Positions 1 through 5,410 of a stretch of 13,755 nt of DNA are shown here, piece after piece. The notes below the pieces were generated by a model. It was not told the origin of the DNA. It saw only the letters and a program-made list of their open reading frames with translations, and did not search any database. Made by a program: the position numbers and the translations under genes. Each line of letters begins with the position of its first letter. Positions within the stretch are counted from its first letter, which is position 1. The stretch comes from Bacteroides sp. (lineage in GTDB: Bacteria; Bacteroidota; Bacteroidia; Bacteroidales; Bacteroidaceae). The stretch is taken from assembly GCA_019412865.1 (NCBI GenBank), contig DXOJ01000223.1, positions 1 through 13,755 of the forward strand. The letters run 5' to 3'.

Positions 1-65
1 GGAGAATGGTAAAACAGACATTGCGTAACATGATTGGTGAAAAAGAACCTGATTACTTAGCTTAA
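1..65 (+). CDS. ino1: myo-inositol-3-phosphate synthase, C-terminal end (partial)
   Basis: Only the last 20 codons and the stop are present, with the first full codon at base 3. The tail reads RMVKQTLRNMIG then EKEPDYLA. I recognise this as the usual C-terminus of Bacteroides inositol-3-phosphate synthase, which converts glucose 6-phosphate to inositol phosphate with NAD in the cytoplasm. The tail holds no catalytic residues, so the call rests on my memory of the family tail and on context: it lies directly upstream of PI-phosphate phosphatase, PI-phosphate synthase and IPC-synthase candidates, the order reported for the B. thetaiotaomicron inositol-lipid cluster. A hairpin with a T-run follows it, so it may be expressed partly apart from the downstream genes. 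The 5' part lies outside the window. Confidence 0.72.
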   Translation, partial: RMVKQTLRNMIGEKEPDYLA

Positions 66-83
66 TCAGTAACCCCAAATAAT

Positions 84-150
84 AAGTTGAGATTGAGATT
101 TACCATCCTATAAAGACTGGTGGATGCTCAACCTCAACTTTTACTTTTTT
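84..150 (+). terminator. Hairpin plus T-run after the inositol-phosphate synthase gene
   Basis: Bases 84-97 pair with 127-140 over 14 positions with one mismatch (92/132). Inside the loop, 104-108 (catcc) can pair with 122-126 (ggatg). The right arm runs into ttttactttttt (139-150). This is the form of an intrinsic terminator. It lies inside a functionally linked gene set, so it may be a partial terminator that sets the ratio of the synthase to the downstream lipid enzymes. Confidence 0.65.
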
Positions 151-160
151 ATTGTACAAA

Positions 161-180
161 TTCCCGATCACATTCGGGAA
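161..180 (+). other. Small perfect hairpin in the leader of the PgpA-family gene
   Basis: ttcccga (161-167) and tcgggaa (174-180) form a perfect 7-bp stem with a 6-nt loop. No T-run follows, so it is not a terminator. It lies between the upstream terminator-like hairpin and the heptamer repeats next to the start codon at 228. It could stabilise the mRNA 5' end or be chance; nothing here decides it. Confidence 0.35.
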
Positions 181-206
181 CTCATGGCATAACCGACTCG
201 TAGTTT

Positions 207-227
207 GTAATTAGTAATTAGTAATAA
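207..227 (+). repeat. Three tandem heptamers abutting the start codon
   Basis: gtaatta (207-213), gtaatta (214-220) and gtaataa (221-227) follow each other without a gap and end at the base before the ATG at 228. The tract replaces any Shine-Dalgarno sequence. An unstructured AT-rich leader is normal for Bacteroides translation. The exact heptamer periodicity is seen directly; any function is inference. Confidence 0.75.
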
Positions 228-707
228 ATGAAGCGTCCTCCCTTTCTACCTGTTTTTATAGGCACGGGCTTTGGCTCCGGTTTTTCTCCTTTTGCTCCCG
301 GCACGGCTGGGGCGTTACTGGCTTCTATCATTTGGATTGCATTTTATTTCCTCCTTCCTTTCCCTGTTGTATTATGGCTGACCGCCGCTTTGGTGATTGT
401 ATTTACATTCGCCGGCATTTGGGCTGCCAATAAACTGGAAACTTATTGGGGGGAAGATCCTTCGCGTGTGGTAGTGGACGAGATGGTAGGAGTATGGATA
501 CCGTTATTGGCCGTTCCCAATGACGACCGTTGGTTCTGGTACGTGATTGCAGCTTTTGCCCTGTTCCGTATCTTTGATATAGCCAAGCCGTTGGGCATAC
601 GCCGTATGGAAAGCCTGAAAGGTGGAGTAGGTGTGATGATGGACGACGTTTTGGCGGGAGTGTATAGTTTTATTTTGTTAGTGGGAGCAAGATGGGTGAT
701 TGGCTGA
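228..707 (+). CDS. PgpA-family phosphatase, probable phosphatidylinositol-phosphate phosphatase
   Basis: This 159-residue membrane protein belongs to the phosphatidylglycerophosphatase A family. The N-terminal glycine-rich segment (GTGFGSGFSPFAPGTAG, residues 12-28) is followed by DPSRVVVDEMVG (77-88), FRIFDIAKP (113-121) and GGVGVMMDDVLAG (132-144), the conserved acidic sites of the family. Hydrophobic segments lie at about 29-65, 103-115 and 141-157. The family removes the phosphate from phosphatidylglycerophosphate. Lying beside a PI-phosphate synthase candidate and an inositol-phosphate synthase, this copy most likely makes phosphatidylinositol from PI-phosphate, the role reported for the B. 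thetaiotaomicron counterpart. A housekeeping PGP phosphatase is the alternative. The next gene overlaps its last 16 bases, which suggests coupled translation. The ATG at 228 is the natural start because the conserved motif begins about 12 residues later. Confidence 0.88.
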   Translation: MKRPPFLPVFIGTGFGSGFSPFAPGTAGALLASIIWIAFYFLLPFPVVLWLTAALVIVFTFAGIWAANKLETYWGEDPSRVVVDEMVGVWIPLLAVPNDDRWFWYVIAAFALFRIFDIAKPLGIRRMESLKGGVGVMMDDVLAGVYSFILLVGARWVIG

Positions 708-1189
708 AAAGAGTTGCACGGATGATTTCCCAGAAAGGTGGCATCTTCATGTTCTTGAGGGCGCAGCTTTCTGCTCAAATGGCAACTATTGCAGACTTTC
801 TCGTTACGATTCTTCTGGTCAGGCTATTTGAAGTCTACTATGTATATGCCACCCTGGCGGGGGCTATCTATGGAGGAATCGTCAATTGTGTTATCAACTA
901 TAAATGGACCTTTAAATCGAAAGGAAAGAAAACGAATGTCGCTGCAAAGTTTATCCTTGTATGGATTTGTAGCGTTTGGCTAAACACGTGGGGCACGTAT
1001 GCACTGACAGAATCATTAGCAAAGATTCCCTGGGTACGTGATACGCTTAGCCTGTATTTCGGAGATTTCTTCATTATTCCTAAAGTGGTAGTAGCAATCA
1101 TCGTGGCATTGTTCTGGAACTATAATATGCAGCGTGTCTTTGTTTACCGGAATATAGATATAAGAAGTTTATTCGGAAAAAGAAACTGA
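692..1189 (+). CDS. GtrA-family membrane protein
   Basis: The 165-residue protein has about four membrane segments (roughly 32-48, 53-70, 87-107, 126-147). It shows the GtrA hallmark in VNCVINYKWTF (about residues 70-80), after the second membrane helix. GtrA proteins are small polytopic proteins often linked to moving or presenting polyprenyl-phosphate-linked sugars for surface glycans or lipids; in most cases the exact activity is unproven. The ATG at 692 lies inside the end of the phosphatase gene and has a GGAG at 683-686, good for coupled translation. In-frame ATGs at 722 and 750 would give shorter proteins nearer the usual family length. Its position between the two PI-forming genes suggests a part in inositol-lipid transfer or decoration, but no sequence feature fixes a substrate. 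Confidence 0.8.
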   Translation: MGDWLKRVARMISQKGGIFMFLRAQLSAQMATIADFLVTILLVRLFEVYYVYATLAGAIYGGIVNCVINYKWTFKSKGKKTNVAAKFILVWICSVWLNTWGTYALTESLAKIPWVRDTLSLYFGDFFIIPKVVVAIIVALFWNYNMQRVFVYRNIDIRSLFGKRN

Positions 1190-1198
1190 AAAAAAACA

Positions 1199-1279
1199 GA
1201 TTGAAAAAATCGATTGAAAGAACTGATTGAGAAAACAGAAGATTTAGATAAAAATAGCTATAAACAGATTTAAACAGAT
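1199..1279 (+). repeat. Three tandem 13-mers and a repeated 9-mer before the PIP synthase gene
   Basis: The 88-bp gap holds gattgaaaaaatc (1199-1211), gattgaaagaact (1212-1224) and gattgagaaaaca (1225-1237) in direct tandem. Then taaacagat occurs at 1261-1269 and again at 1271-1279, the second copy running into the ATG at 1278. The tract is purine-rich and has no obvious stem or promoter. Confidence 0.65.
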
Positions 1280-1928
1280 GAATTACAGAGATTATTTACA
1301 ACAGTTGATTTATAAGATTATCAATCCCCTGATACGCGGAATGATTAAAATAGGGATCACTCCTAACTTTATCACCACTACCGGATTTATCCTGAATGTA
1401 GTAGCGGCAGGAATGTTTGTATATGCCGGCATTTATGGCGGTCAAAACGATCTGGCCATTATCGGCTGGGCAGGCGGTGTGATTTTGTTTGCCGGATTAT
1501 TTGATATGATGGACGGACGTGTAGCTCGCCTGGGTAACATGAGTTCCAAGTTCGGTGCGCTTTACGATTCAGTACTCGACCGTTATAGTGAATTGATGAC
1601 CTTCTTCGGTATCTGTTACTATTTGTCAATGAAAGACTATTTCTTTTATGCACTTATTGCCTTCATAGCACTAATCGGCTCACTGATGGTAAGCTACGTG
1701 CGTGCCCGTGCCGAAGGACTGGGAATCGAATGTAAAGTGGGATTCATGCAACGTCCGGAGCGCGTAGTGCTGACCAGTCTCGGAGCTTTATTCTGTGGCG
1801 TTTTCAAAGATATCACCGCTTTCGAACCGATTCTGATTATGATTGTTCCTCTTGCCTTTGTTGCAGTGTTTGCCAATATCACAGCTTTTGCACGTGTGAG
1901 ACATTGCTACAAAGCGATGAAAGAATAA
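1278..1928 (+). CDS. CDP-alcohol phosphatidyltransferase, probable phosphatidylinositol-phosphate synthase
   Basis: The 216-residue integral membrane enzyme carries a complete class I CDP-alcohol phosphotransferase motif: D76, D79, G80, A83, R84, G93, D97 and D101, with exactly the spacing D-x2-D-G-x2-A-R-x8-G-x3-D-x3-D. These aspartates bind the metals and the CDP-diacylglycerol headgroup. Residues 28-50, 57-75, 104-120, 122-141 and 177-205 are hydrophobic and probably membrane-embedded. The family transfers a phosphatidyl group from CDP-DAG to an alcohol. With inositol-phosphate synthase and a phosphatase in the same locus, the likely acceptor is inositol phosphate, giving PI-phosphate, as shown for related actinobacterial enzymes and reported for B. 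thetaiotaomicron. A PGP or archaetidylinositol-type activity cannot be excluded from the motif alone. No CDP-DAG synthase is encoded here, so that substrate must come from elsewhere. Confidence 0.87.
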   Translation: MNYRDYLQQLIYKIINPLIRGMIKIGITPNFITTTGFILNVVAAGMFVYAGIYGGQNDLAIIGWAGGVILFAGLFDMMDGRVARLGNMSSKFGALYDSVLDRYSELMTFFGICYYLSMKDYFFYALIAFIALIGSLMVSYVRARAEGLGIECKVGFMQRPERVVLTSLGALFCGVFKDITAFEPILIMIVPLAFVAVFANITAFARVRHCYKAMKE

Positions 1929-1930
1929 TC

Positions 1931-1958
1931 TATCATTTATCAACTATCACCTATCAAC
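1931..1958 (+). repeat. Four degenerate tandem heptamers before the IPC synthase gene
   Basis: tatcatt, tatcaac, tatcacc and tatcaac lie head to tail at 1931-1958, followed by taat and the ATG at 1963. They fill nearly the whole 34-bp gap after the previous stop codon and leave no Shine-Dalgarno sequence. The unit differs from the gtaatta heptamer at 207, but the length and the position against the start codon match. Confidence 0.72.
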
Positions 1959-1962
1959 TAAT

Positions 1963-2898
1963 ATGATAAAGAATATTCAAATGCCGTCGAAGAGAGAAGC
2001 CCTGACTGTGACAGTCATTATGGCTCTTTTCCTTTTGCTGACAGGTATCTTCATCGGGCTTCGTTCCGAGCACCTGTTAATGGCGGTACTCTATTTAGTT
2101 TTATTTTTTGCCGGACTGCCTACTCGTAAGTTAGCAGTAGCTCTGTTGCCTTTCGCCATTTTTGGAATCTCGTATGACTGGATGCGTATTTGCCCCAACT
2201 ACGAAGTGAACCCGATTGACGTGGCCGGACTGTATAATCTCGAAAAGTCCCTCTTCGGAGTGATGGATAATGGCCTTCTGGTTACCCCTTGCGAATACTT
2301 CGCAGCGCACAACTGGCCGATAGCAGACGTCTTTGCCGGAATCTTCTACCTTTGCTGGGTTCCTGTTCCTATCCTGTTCGGGCTTTGCCTGTATTTCAAG
2401 AAGGAAAGAAAAACCTACCTTCGCTTTGCACTGGTATTTTTATTCGTCAACCTGATCGGCTTTGCCGGTTATTATATCCATCCGGCAGCTCCACCCTGGT
2501 ATGCTATCAACTACGGTTTCGAACCGATACTGAACACATCCGGCAATGTAGCAGGATTGGGACGCTTTGATACTTTCTTCGGAGTGACCATCTTCGATTC
2601 GATCTATGGACGCAATGCAAACGTCTTTGCGGCAGTACCTTCACTGCACGCAGCCTATATGGTAGTTGCATTAGTGTACGCCATTATTGGTAAATGCAGA
2701 TGGTATGTGATTACCCTTTTCTCTATTATTATGGTAGGTATTTGGGGAACAGCCATTTATTCATGCCATCATTATATCATTGATGTATTACTCGGTATCT
2801 CTTGCGCATTGATCGGCTGGCTGGTATTCGAATATGTATTGATGAAAATCCCGGCATTCAAAAGATTCTTCGAAAGATATTATGCATATATAAAGTAG
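1963..2898 (+). CDS. PAP2/AUR1-like phosphotransferase, probable inositol-phosphorylceramide synthase
   Basis: The 311-residue polytopic membrane protein carries the three blocks of the AUR1/PAP2_3 branch of lipid phosphatases: HPAAPPWY (residues 173-180), VPSLHAAY (225-232) and CHHYIIDV (268-275). H229, H270 and D274 fit the catalytic triad of yeast Aur1 inositol-phosphorylceramide synthase, including the H-x3-D spacing. About six to eight membrane segments are visible (for example 15-33, 38-50, 123-144, 155-171, 229-242, 247-264, 277-292). In this setting the likely reaction is transfer of phosphoinositol from PI to a ceramide or dihydroceramide, giving inositol phosphorylceramide and diacylglycerol. 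Bacteroides makes such lipids and the homologous gene has been proposed for this step. A simple PAP2 lipid phosphatase is the alternative; the HP-x3-PWY block argues for the transferase branch. Both ends match the family. Confidence 0.85.
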   Translation: MIKNIQMPSKREALTVTVIMALFLLLTGIFIGLRSEHLLMAVLYLVLFFAGLPTRKLAVALLPFAIFGISYDWMRICPNYEVNPIDVAGLYNLEKSLFGVMDNGLLVTPCEYFAAHNWPIADVFAGIFYLCWVPVPILFGLCLYFKKERKTYLRFALVFLFVNLIGFAGYYIHPAAPPWYAINYGFEPILNTSGNVAGLGRFDTFFGVTIFDSIYGRNANVFAAVPSLHAAYMVVALVYAIIGKCRWYVITLFSIIMVGIWGTAIYSCHHYIIDVLLGISCALIGWLVFEYVLMKIPAFKRFFERYYAYIK

Positions 2899-2945
2899 AT
2901 CTATCCCCGTGCTGGAATAAATCGTACTAAGTCATACAAGAAACA

Positions 2946-3956
2946 GTGAAGAACAAATATCGTAATATATTCCTCGCTTTTGGTATCATCGCCGTCCTGA
3001 TTATGATATTCACTTTCGATATGGATTATCAGGAGCTTTGGATGAATCTGAAACGTGCAGGGATATATTTACCTTTGGTCTTGTTGCTGTGGCTGTTCGT
3101 CTACCTGATTAATACAGTCTCGTGGTATATAATAATCCGTAGTAGCGGAAAAACCGGCTTTTCATTTGCCCGGCTCTACAAATTCACCGTGACTGGATTT
3201 GCACTCAATTACGTGACTCCCGTCGGACTGATGGGTGGTGAGCCATACCGCATCATGGAACTGAAACCCTATATAGGAATCGAACGCGCCACCTCTTCCG
3301 TGATTCTTTACGTGATGATGCATATCTTTTCCCACTTTTGCTTTTGGTTGAGTTCAGTATTGCTTTATGTCTGCCTGTACCCGGTAGGGTGGGCGATGGG
3401 AATAATCCTGGGAGCTATAACCCTCTTTTGTCTACTGATCGTTATTCTTTTCATCAAAGGCTACCGGCATGGGATGGCAGTGGCTTTTGTCCGTATGGGT
3501 GGACGTATTCCTTTCCTGAAAAAGAAAGTACTTCATTTTGCAAGTGCACATAAAGAGAAACTGGAGGATATAGACAAACAAATTGCACTTCTCCATCAGC
3601 AAAAGAAACAAACCTTTTATAGTGCCCTCTTACTGGAATATACCGCCCGCATAGTCAGTTGTCTTGAAATCTGGCTGATACTGAATGTGCTGACCACTAA
3701 CGTCAGCTTTGCCGACTGCTGCCTGATTGCAGCTTTCTCTTCTCTTCTTGCCAACCTGCTGTTTTTCCTGCCCATGCAACTGGGAGGTCGTGAAGGCGGC
3801 TTTGCCCTTGCCGTAGGTGGACTTTCCCTTTCCGGAGCCTACGGTGTCTATGCCGCTTTGATTACCCGGGTGCGTGAAATGGTCTGGATTGTTATCGGAC
3901 TTGCACTGATGAAAGTAGGAAACTTTAAACAATCAAAAGAAAAATATTCTGCTTAA
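2946..3956 (+). CDS. LPG_synthase_TM (UPF0104) family integral membrane protein
   Basis: The 336-residue protein has about seven to eight membrane helices and the two family signatures, GGEPYR (residues 97-102) and GGREGG (280-285), the latter following FLPMQL; R308 and E311 in a TRVRE stretch are also typical. It matches the membrane domain of MprF-type lysyl-phosphatidylglycerol synthases but has no C-terminal aminoacyl-transferase domain. Such stand-alone proteins are candidate lipid translocators or partners of glycosyltransferases; no activity can be assigned. It starts at a GTG, since a stop at 2928 closes the frame upstream and the first ATG is at codon 20, inside the first helix. The 47-bp gap from the IPC-synthase gene has no hairpin, so co-transcription is likely, which suggests a part in moving or exposing inositol lipids. 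Confidence 0.83.
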   Translation: MKNKYRNIFLAFGIIAVLIMIFTFDMDYQELWMNLKRAGIYLPLVLLLWLFVYLINTVSWYIIIRSSGKTGFSFARLYKFTVTGFALNYVTPVGLMGGEPYRIMELKPYIGIERATSSVILYVMMHIFSHFCFWLSSVLLYVCLYPVGWAMGIILGAITLFCLLIVILFIKGYRHGMAVAFVRMGGRIPFLKKKVLHFASAHKEKLEDIDKQIALLHQQKKQTFYSALLLEYTARIVSCLEIWLILNVLTTNVSFADCCLIAAFSSLLANLLFFLPMQLGGREGGFALAVGGLSLSGAYGVYAALITRVREMVWIVIGLALMKVGNFKQSKEKYSA

Positions 3957-3961
3957 ATTTA

Positions 3962-3969
3962 TAACTTTG
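3962..3969 (+). promoter_or_regulatory. Possible Bacteroides -7 element before the alcohol dehydrogenase gene
   Basis: taactttg fits the Bacteroides -7 consensus TAnnTTTG exactly. It lies just after the previous stop codon and 50 bp before the ATG at 4019. No clear TTG -33 element is found at the expected distance, so this may be a weak internal promoter or chance in AT-rich DNA. Confidence 0.35.
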
Positions 3970-3974
3970 TCTGA

Positions 3975-4014
3975 CTTATAAAAGGATCTATATAAAAAGA
4001 CCTATAAAGAAAGC
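3975..4014 (+). repeat. Three degenerate tandem 13-14-mers before the alcohol dehydrogenase gene
   Basis: cttataaaaggat (3975-3987), ctatataaaaagac (3988-4001) and ctataaagaaagc (4002-4014) are imperfect tandem copies of a ctataaaaag-type unit ending 4 bp before the start codon. They resemble, in length and place but not in sequence, the repeats upstream of the lipid genes. Confidence 0.5.
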
Positions 4015-4018
4015 GACA

Positions 4019-5191
4019 ATGAATAATTTTATCTTTTACAGTCCTACCGAATTTGTATTCGGACGGGACACGGAAGCGCAGACCGGAGCACTAGTGCAGA
4101 AATACGGCGCACGCAAAGTAATGATTGTCTATGGCGGTGGCTCTGTGATACGCAGCGGATTATTGGCTCGTGTTGAGAACTCATTGCAGGAAGCAGGTAT
4201 TCCCTATTGCATGCTGGGCGGTGTACAGCCTAACCCGATAGACACGAAAGTATATGAAGGAATCGACCTCTGCCGGAAAGAGAACGTAGACATGATGCTC
4301 GCCGTTGGTGGCGGTTCCGTGATTGATACGGCGAAAGCCATTGCAGCCGGAGTTCCTTACAACGGAGATTTCTGGGATTTCTACATCGGAAAAGCCATTG
4401 TGACGAAAGCATTGAAAGTAGCCGTTGTGTTAACGATTCCTGCTGCCGGAAGCGAAGGTTCCGGTAACACCGTCATTACGAAAGTCGATGGCTTACAGAA
4501 ATTAAGCCTCCGTGCTCCCGGTGTACTGCGTCCTGTTTTTGCCGTAATGAACCCCGAACTGACCTACACACTTCCTCCTTTCCAAACCGCCTGCGGCATT
4601 GCCGATATGATGGCACACATCATGGAACGCTATTTCACCAACACGAAAGACGTAGAGATAGGCGACCGCCTGTGCGAAGGCACACTACTTGCCATCATCA
4701 AAGAAGCAACCACCGTCATGAAAGAACCTGAAAACTACGGAGCCCGTGCTAATCTGATGTGGAGTGGAACCATTGCCCATAACGGAACCTGTGGTGTAGG
4801 TTGTGAAGAGGACTGGGCTTCCCACTTCCTCGAACATGAAATCAGCGCCATCTATAACGTGACTCATGGCGCCGGACTCTCCGTAATCTTCCCTGCCTGG
4901 ATGACATGGATGACAGAACACAATGTGGATAAGATAGCCCAATACGCCATCCGAGTGTGGGGAGTGGCAGAATCAGATGATAAAAAGGCAGTAGCCCTTG
5001 AGGGAATCTCGCGCCTGAAATCCTTCTTTACCTCCATCGGCCTGCCTGTGACTTTCAAAGAACTTGGCATTGAGAATCCCGACATCGACCGCCTTGCAGA
5101 TAGTCTGCACCGGAATAAAGGCGAATTGGTAGGCAACTATGTCAAATTAACGAAACAGGACAGCAAAGAGATTTACCGTCTGGCATTATAA
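4019..5191 (+). CDS. Iron-dependent alcohol dehydrogenase, YqhD/BDH type
   Basis: The 390-residue cytoplasmic oxidoreductase is full length for the Fe-ADH (type III) family. Metal ligands are predicted at D196, H200, H269 and H283. Their spacing equals D194, H198, H267 and H281 of E. coli YqhD with a constant shift of two, and the flanking blocks (GIADMMAHIMERYF, DWASHFLEHE, NVTHGAG) agree. Cofactor loops are GGGS at 39-42, which in YqhD goes with NADPH use, and GGGSVIDTAKA at 97-107. The protein most likely reduces aldehydes to alcohols using NADPH and a divalent metal; the substrate is unknown. It follows the inositol-lipid genes by 62 bp with no terminator between, and a strong terminator follows it. 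It may be the last gene of that transcript or have its own start. A link to lipid-derived aldehydes is possible but unsupported by any residue. Confidence 0.92.
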   Translation: MNNFIFYSPTEFVFGRDTEAQTGALVQKYGARKVMIVYGGGSVIRSGLLARVENSLQEAGIPYCMLGGVQPNPIDTKVYEGIDLCRKENVDMMLAVGGGSVIDTAKAIAAGVPYNGDFWDFYIGKAIVTKALKVAVVLTIPAAGSEGSGNTVITKVDGLQKLSLRAPGVLRPVFAVMNPELTYTLPPFQTACGIADMMAHIMERYFTNTKDVEIGDRLCEGTLLAIIKEATTVMKEPENYGARANLMWSGTIAHNGTCGVGCEEDWASHFLEHEISAIYNVTHGAGLSVIFPAWMTWMTEHNVDKIAQYAIRVWGVAESDDKKAVALEGISRLKSFFTSIGLPVTFKELGIENPDIDRLADSLHRNKGELVGNYVKLTKQDSKEIYRLAL

Positions 5192-5210
5192 GAAAAACAG
5201 ATATAACCGA

Positions 5211-5264
5211 CAACTGCATCATTTGTCTTCTGATAGAGGATAAATGATGCAGTTGTTTGTTTTG
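5211..5264 (+). terminator. Strong intrinsic terminator after the alcohol dehydrogenase gene
   Basis: Bases 5211-5224 (caactgcatcattt) pair perfectly with 5242-5255 over 14 bp. The loop can close further through tcttc (5226-5230) and gagga (5236-5240), with one G-U pair. A T-rich stretch (tttgttttgctt) follows. It lies 20 bp after the stop codon and separates the lipid/dehydrogenase region from the SusCD operon. Confidence 0.85.
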
Positions 5265-5273
5265 CTTCTAATT

Positions 5274-5345
5274 AATACCTAAACGGAAGCAAATTTTTAC
5301 CATTTTAATCATGTGTTGGTATAATAGTTGTATAAAATACCTAAA
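5274..5345 (+). repeat. Repeated 10-mer in the SusC-gene upstream region
   Basis: aatacctaaa occurs at 5274-5283 and exactly again at 5336-5345, 62 bp apart start to start, in the only intergenic region before the SusCD operon. It could be a pair of regulator half-sites or chance in AT-rich DNA. No regulator gene lies in the window to link it to. Confidence 0.35.
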
Positions 5346-5352
5346 TTTCGTG

Positions 5353-5383
5353 ATTGTCCAATCTATTCCATAAAGATAATTTG
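5353..5383 (+). promoter_or_regulatory. Possible promoter of the SusCD operon
   Basis: attg (5353-5356) and taatttg (5377-5383) lie 20 bp apart, roughly like a Bacteroides -33 TTG and -7 TAnnTTTG pair, but the -7 lacks one of the two variable bases. It would give a short leader of about 20 nt before the ATG at 5411. Some promoter must lie between the terminator ending near 5264 and 5411; this is the best-placed candidate. Confidence 0.3.
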
Positions 5384-5410
5384 CAGACGTAATAACTATA
5401 TATATCCGTT

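Noticed and set aside
201..207. tagtttg as a -7 promoter element for the PgpA-family gene
   Set aside because: It lacks one variable base of TAnnTTTG and has no TTG at the right distance upstream, so it is too weak to list as a promoter.
2899..2945. Possible terminator between the IPC-synthase gene and the UPF0104 gene
   Set aside because: No stem of useful length and no T-run is present, so the genes are treated as one transcript.
2946..3002. An internal ATG start for the UPF0104 gene instead of the GTG at 2946
   Set aside because: The first in-frame ATG is codon 20, in the first membrane helix, and starting there would remove most of that helix. The GTG keeps a complete N-terminal segment.
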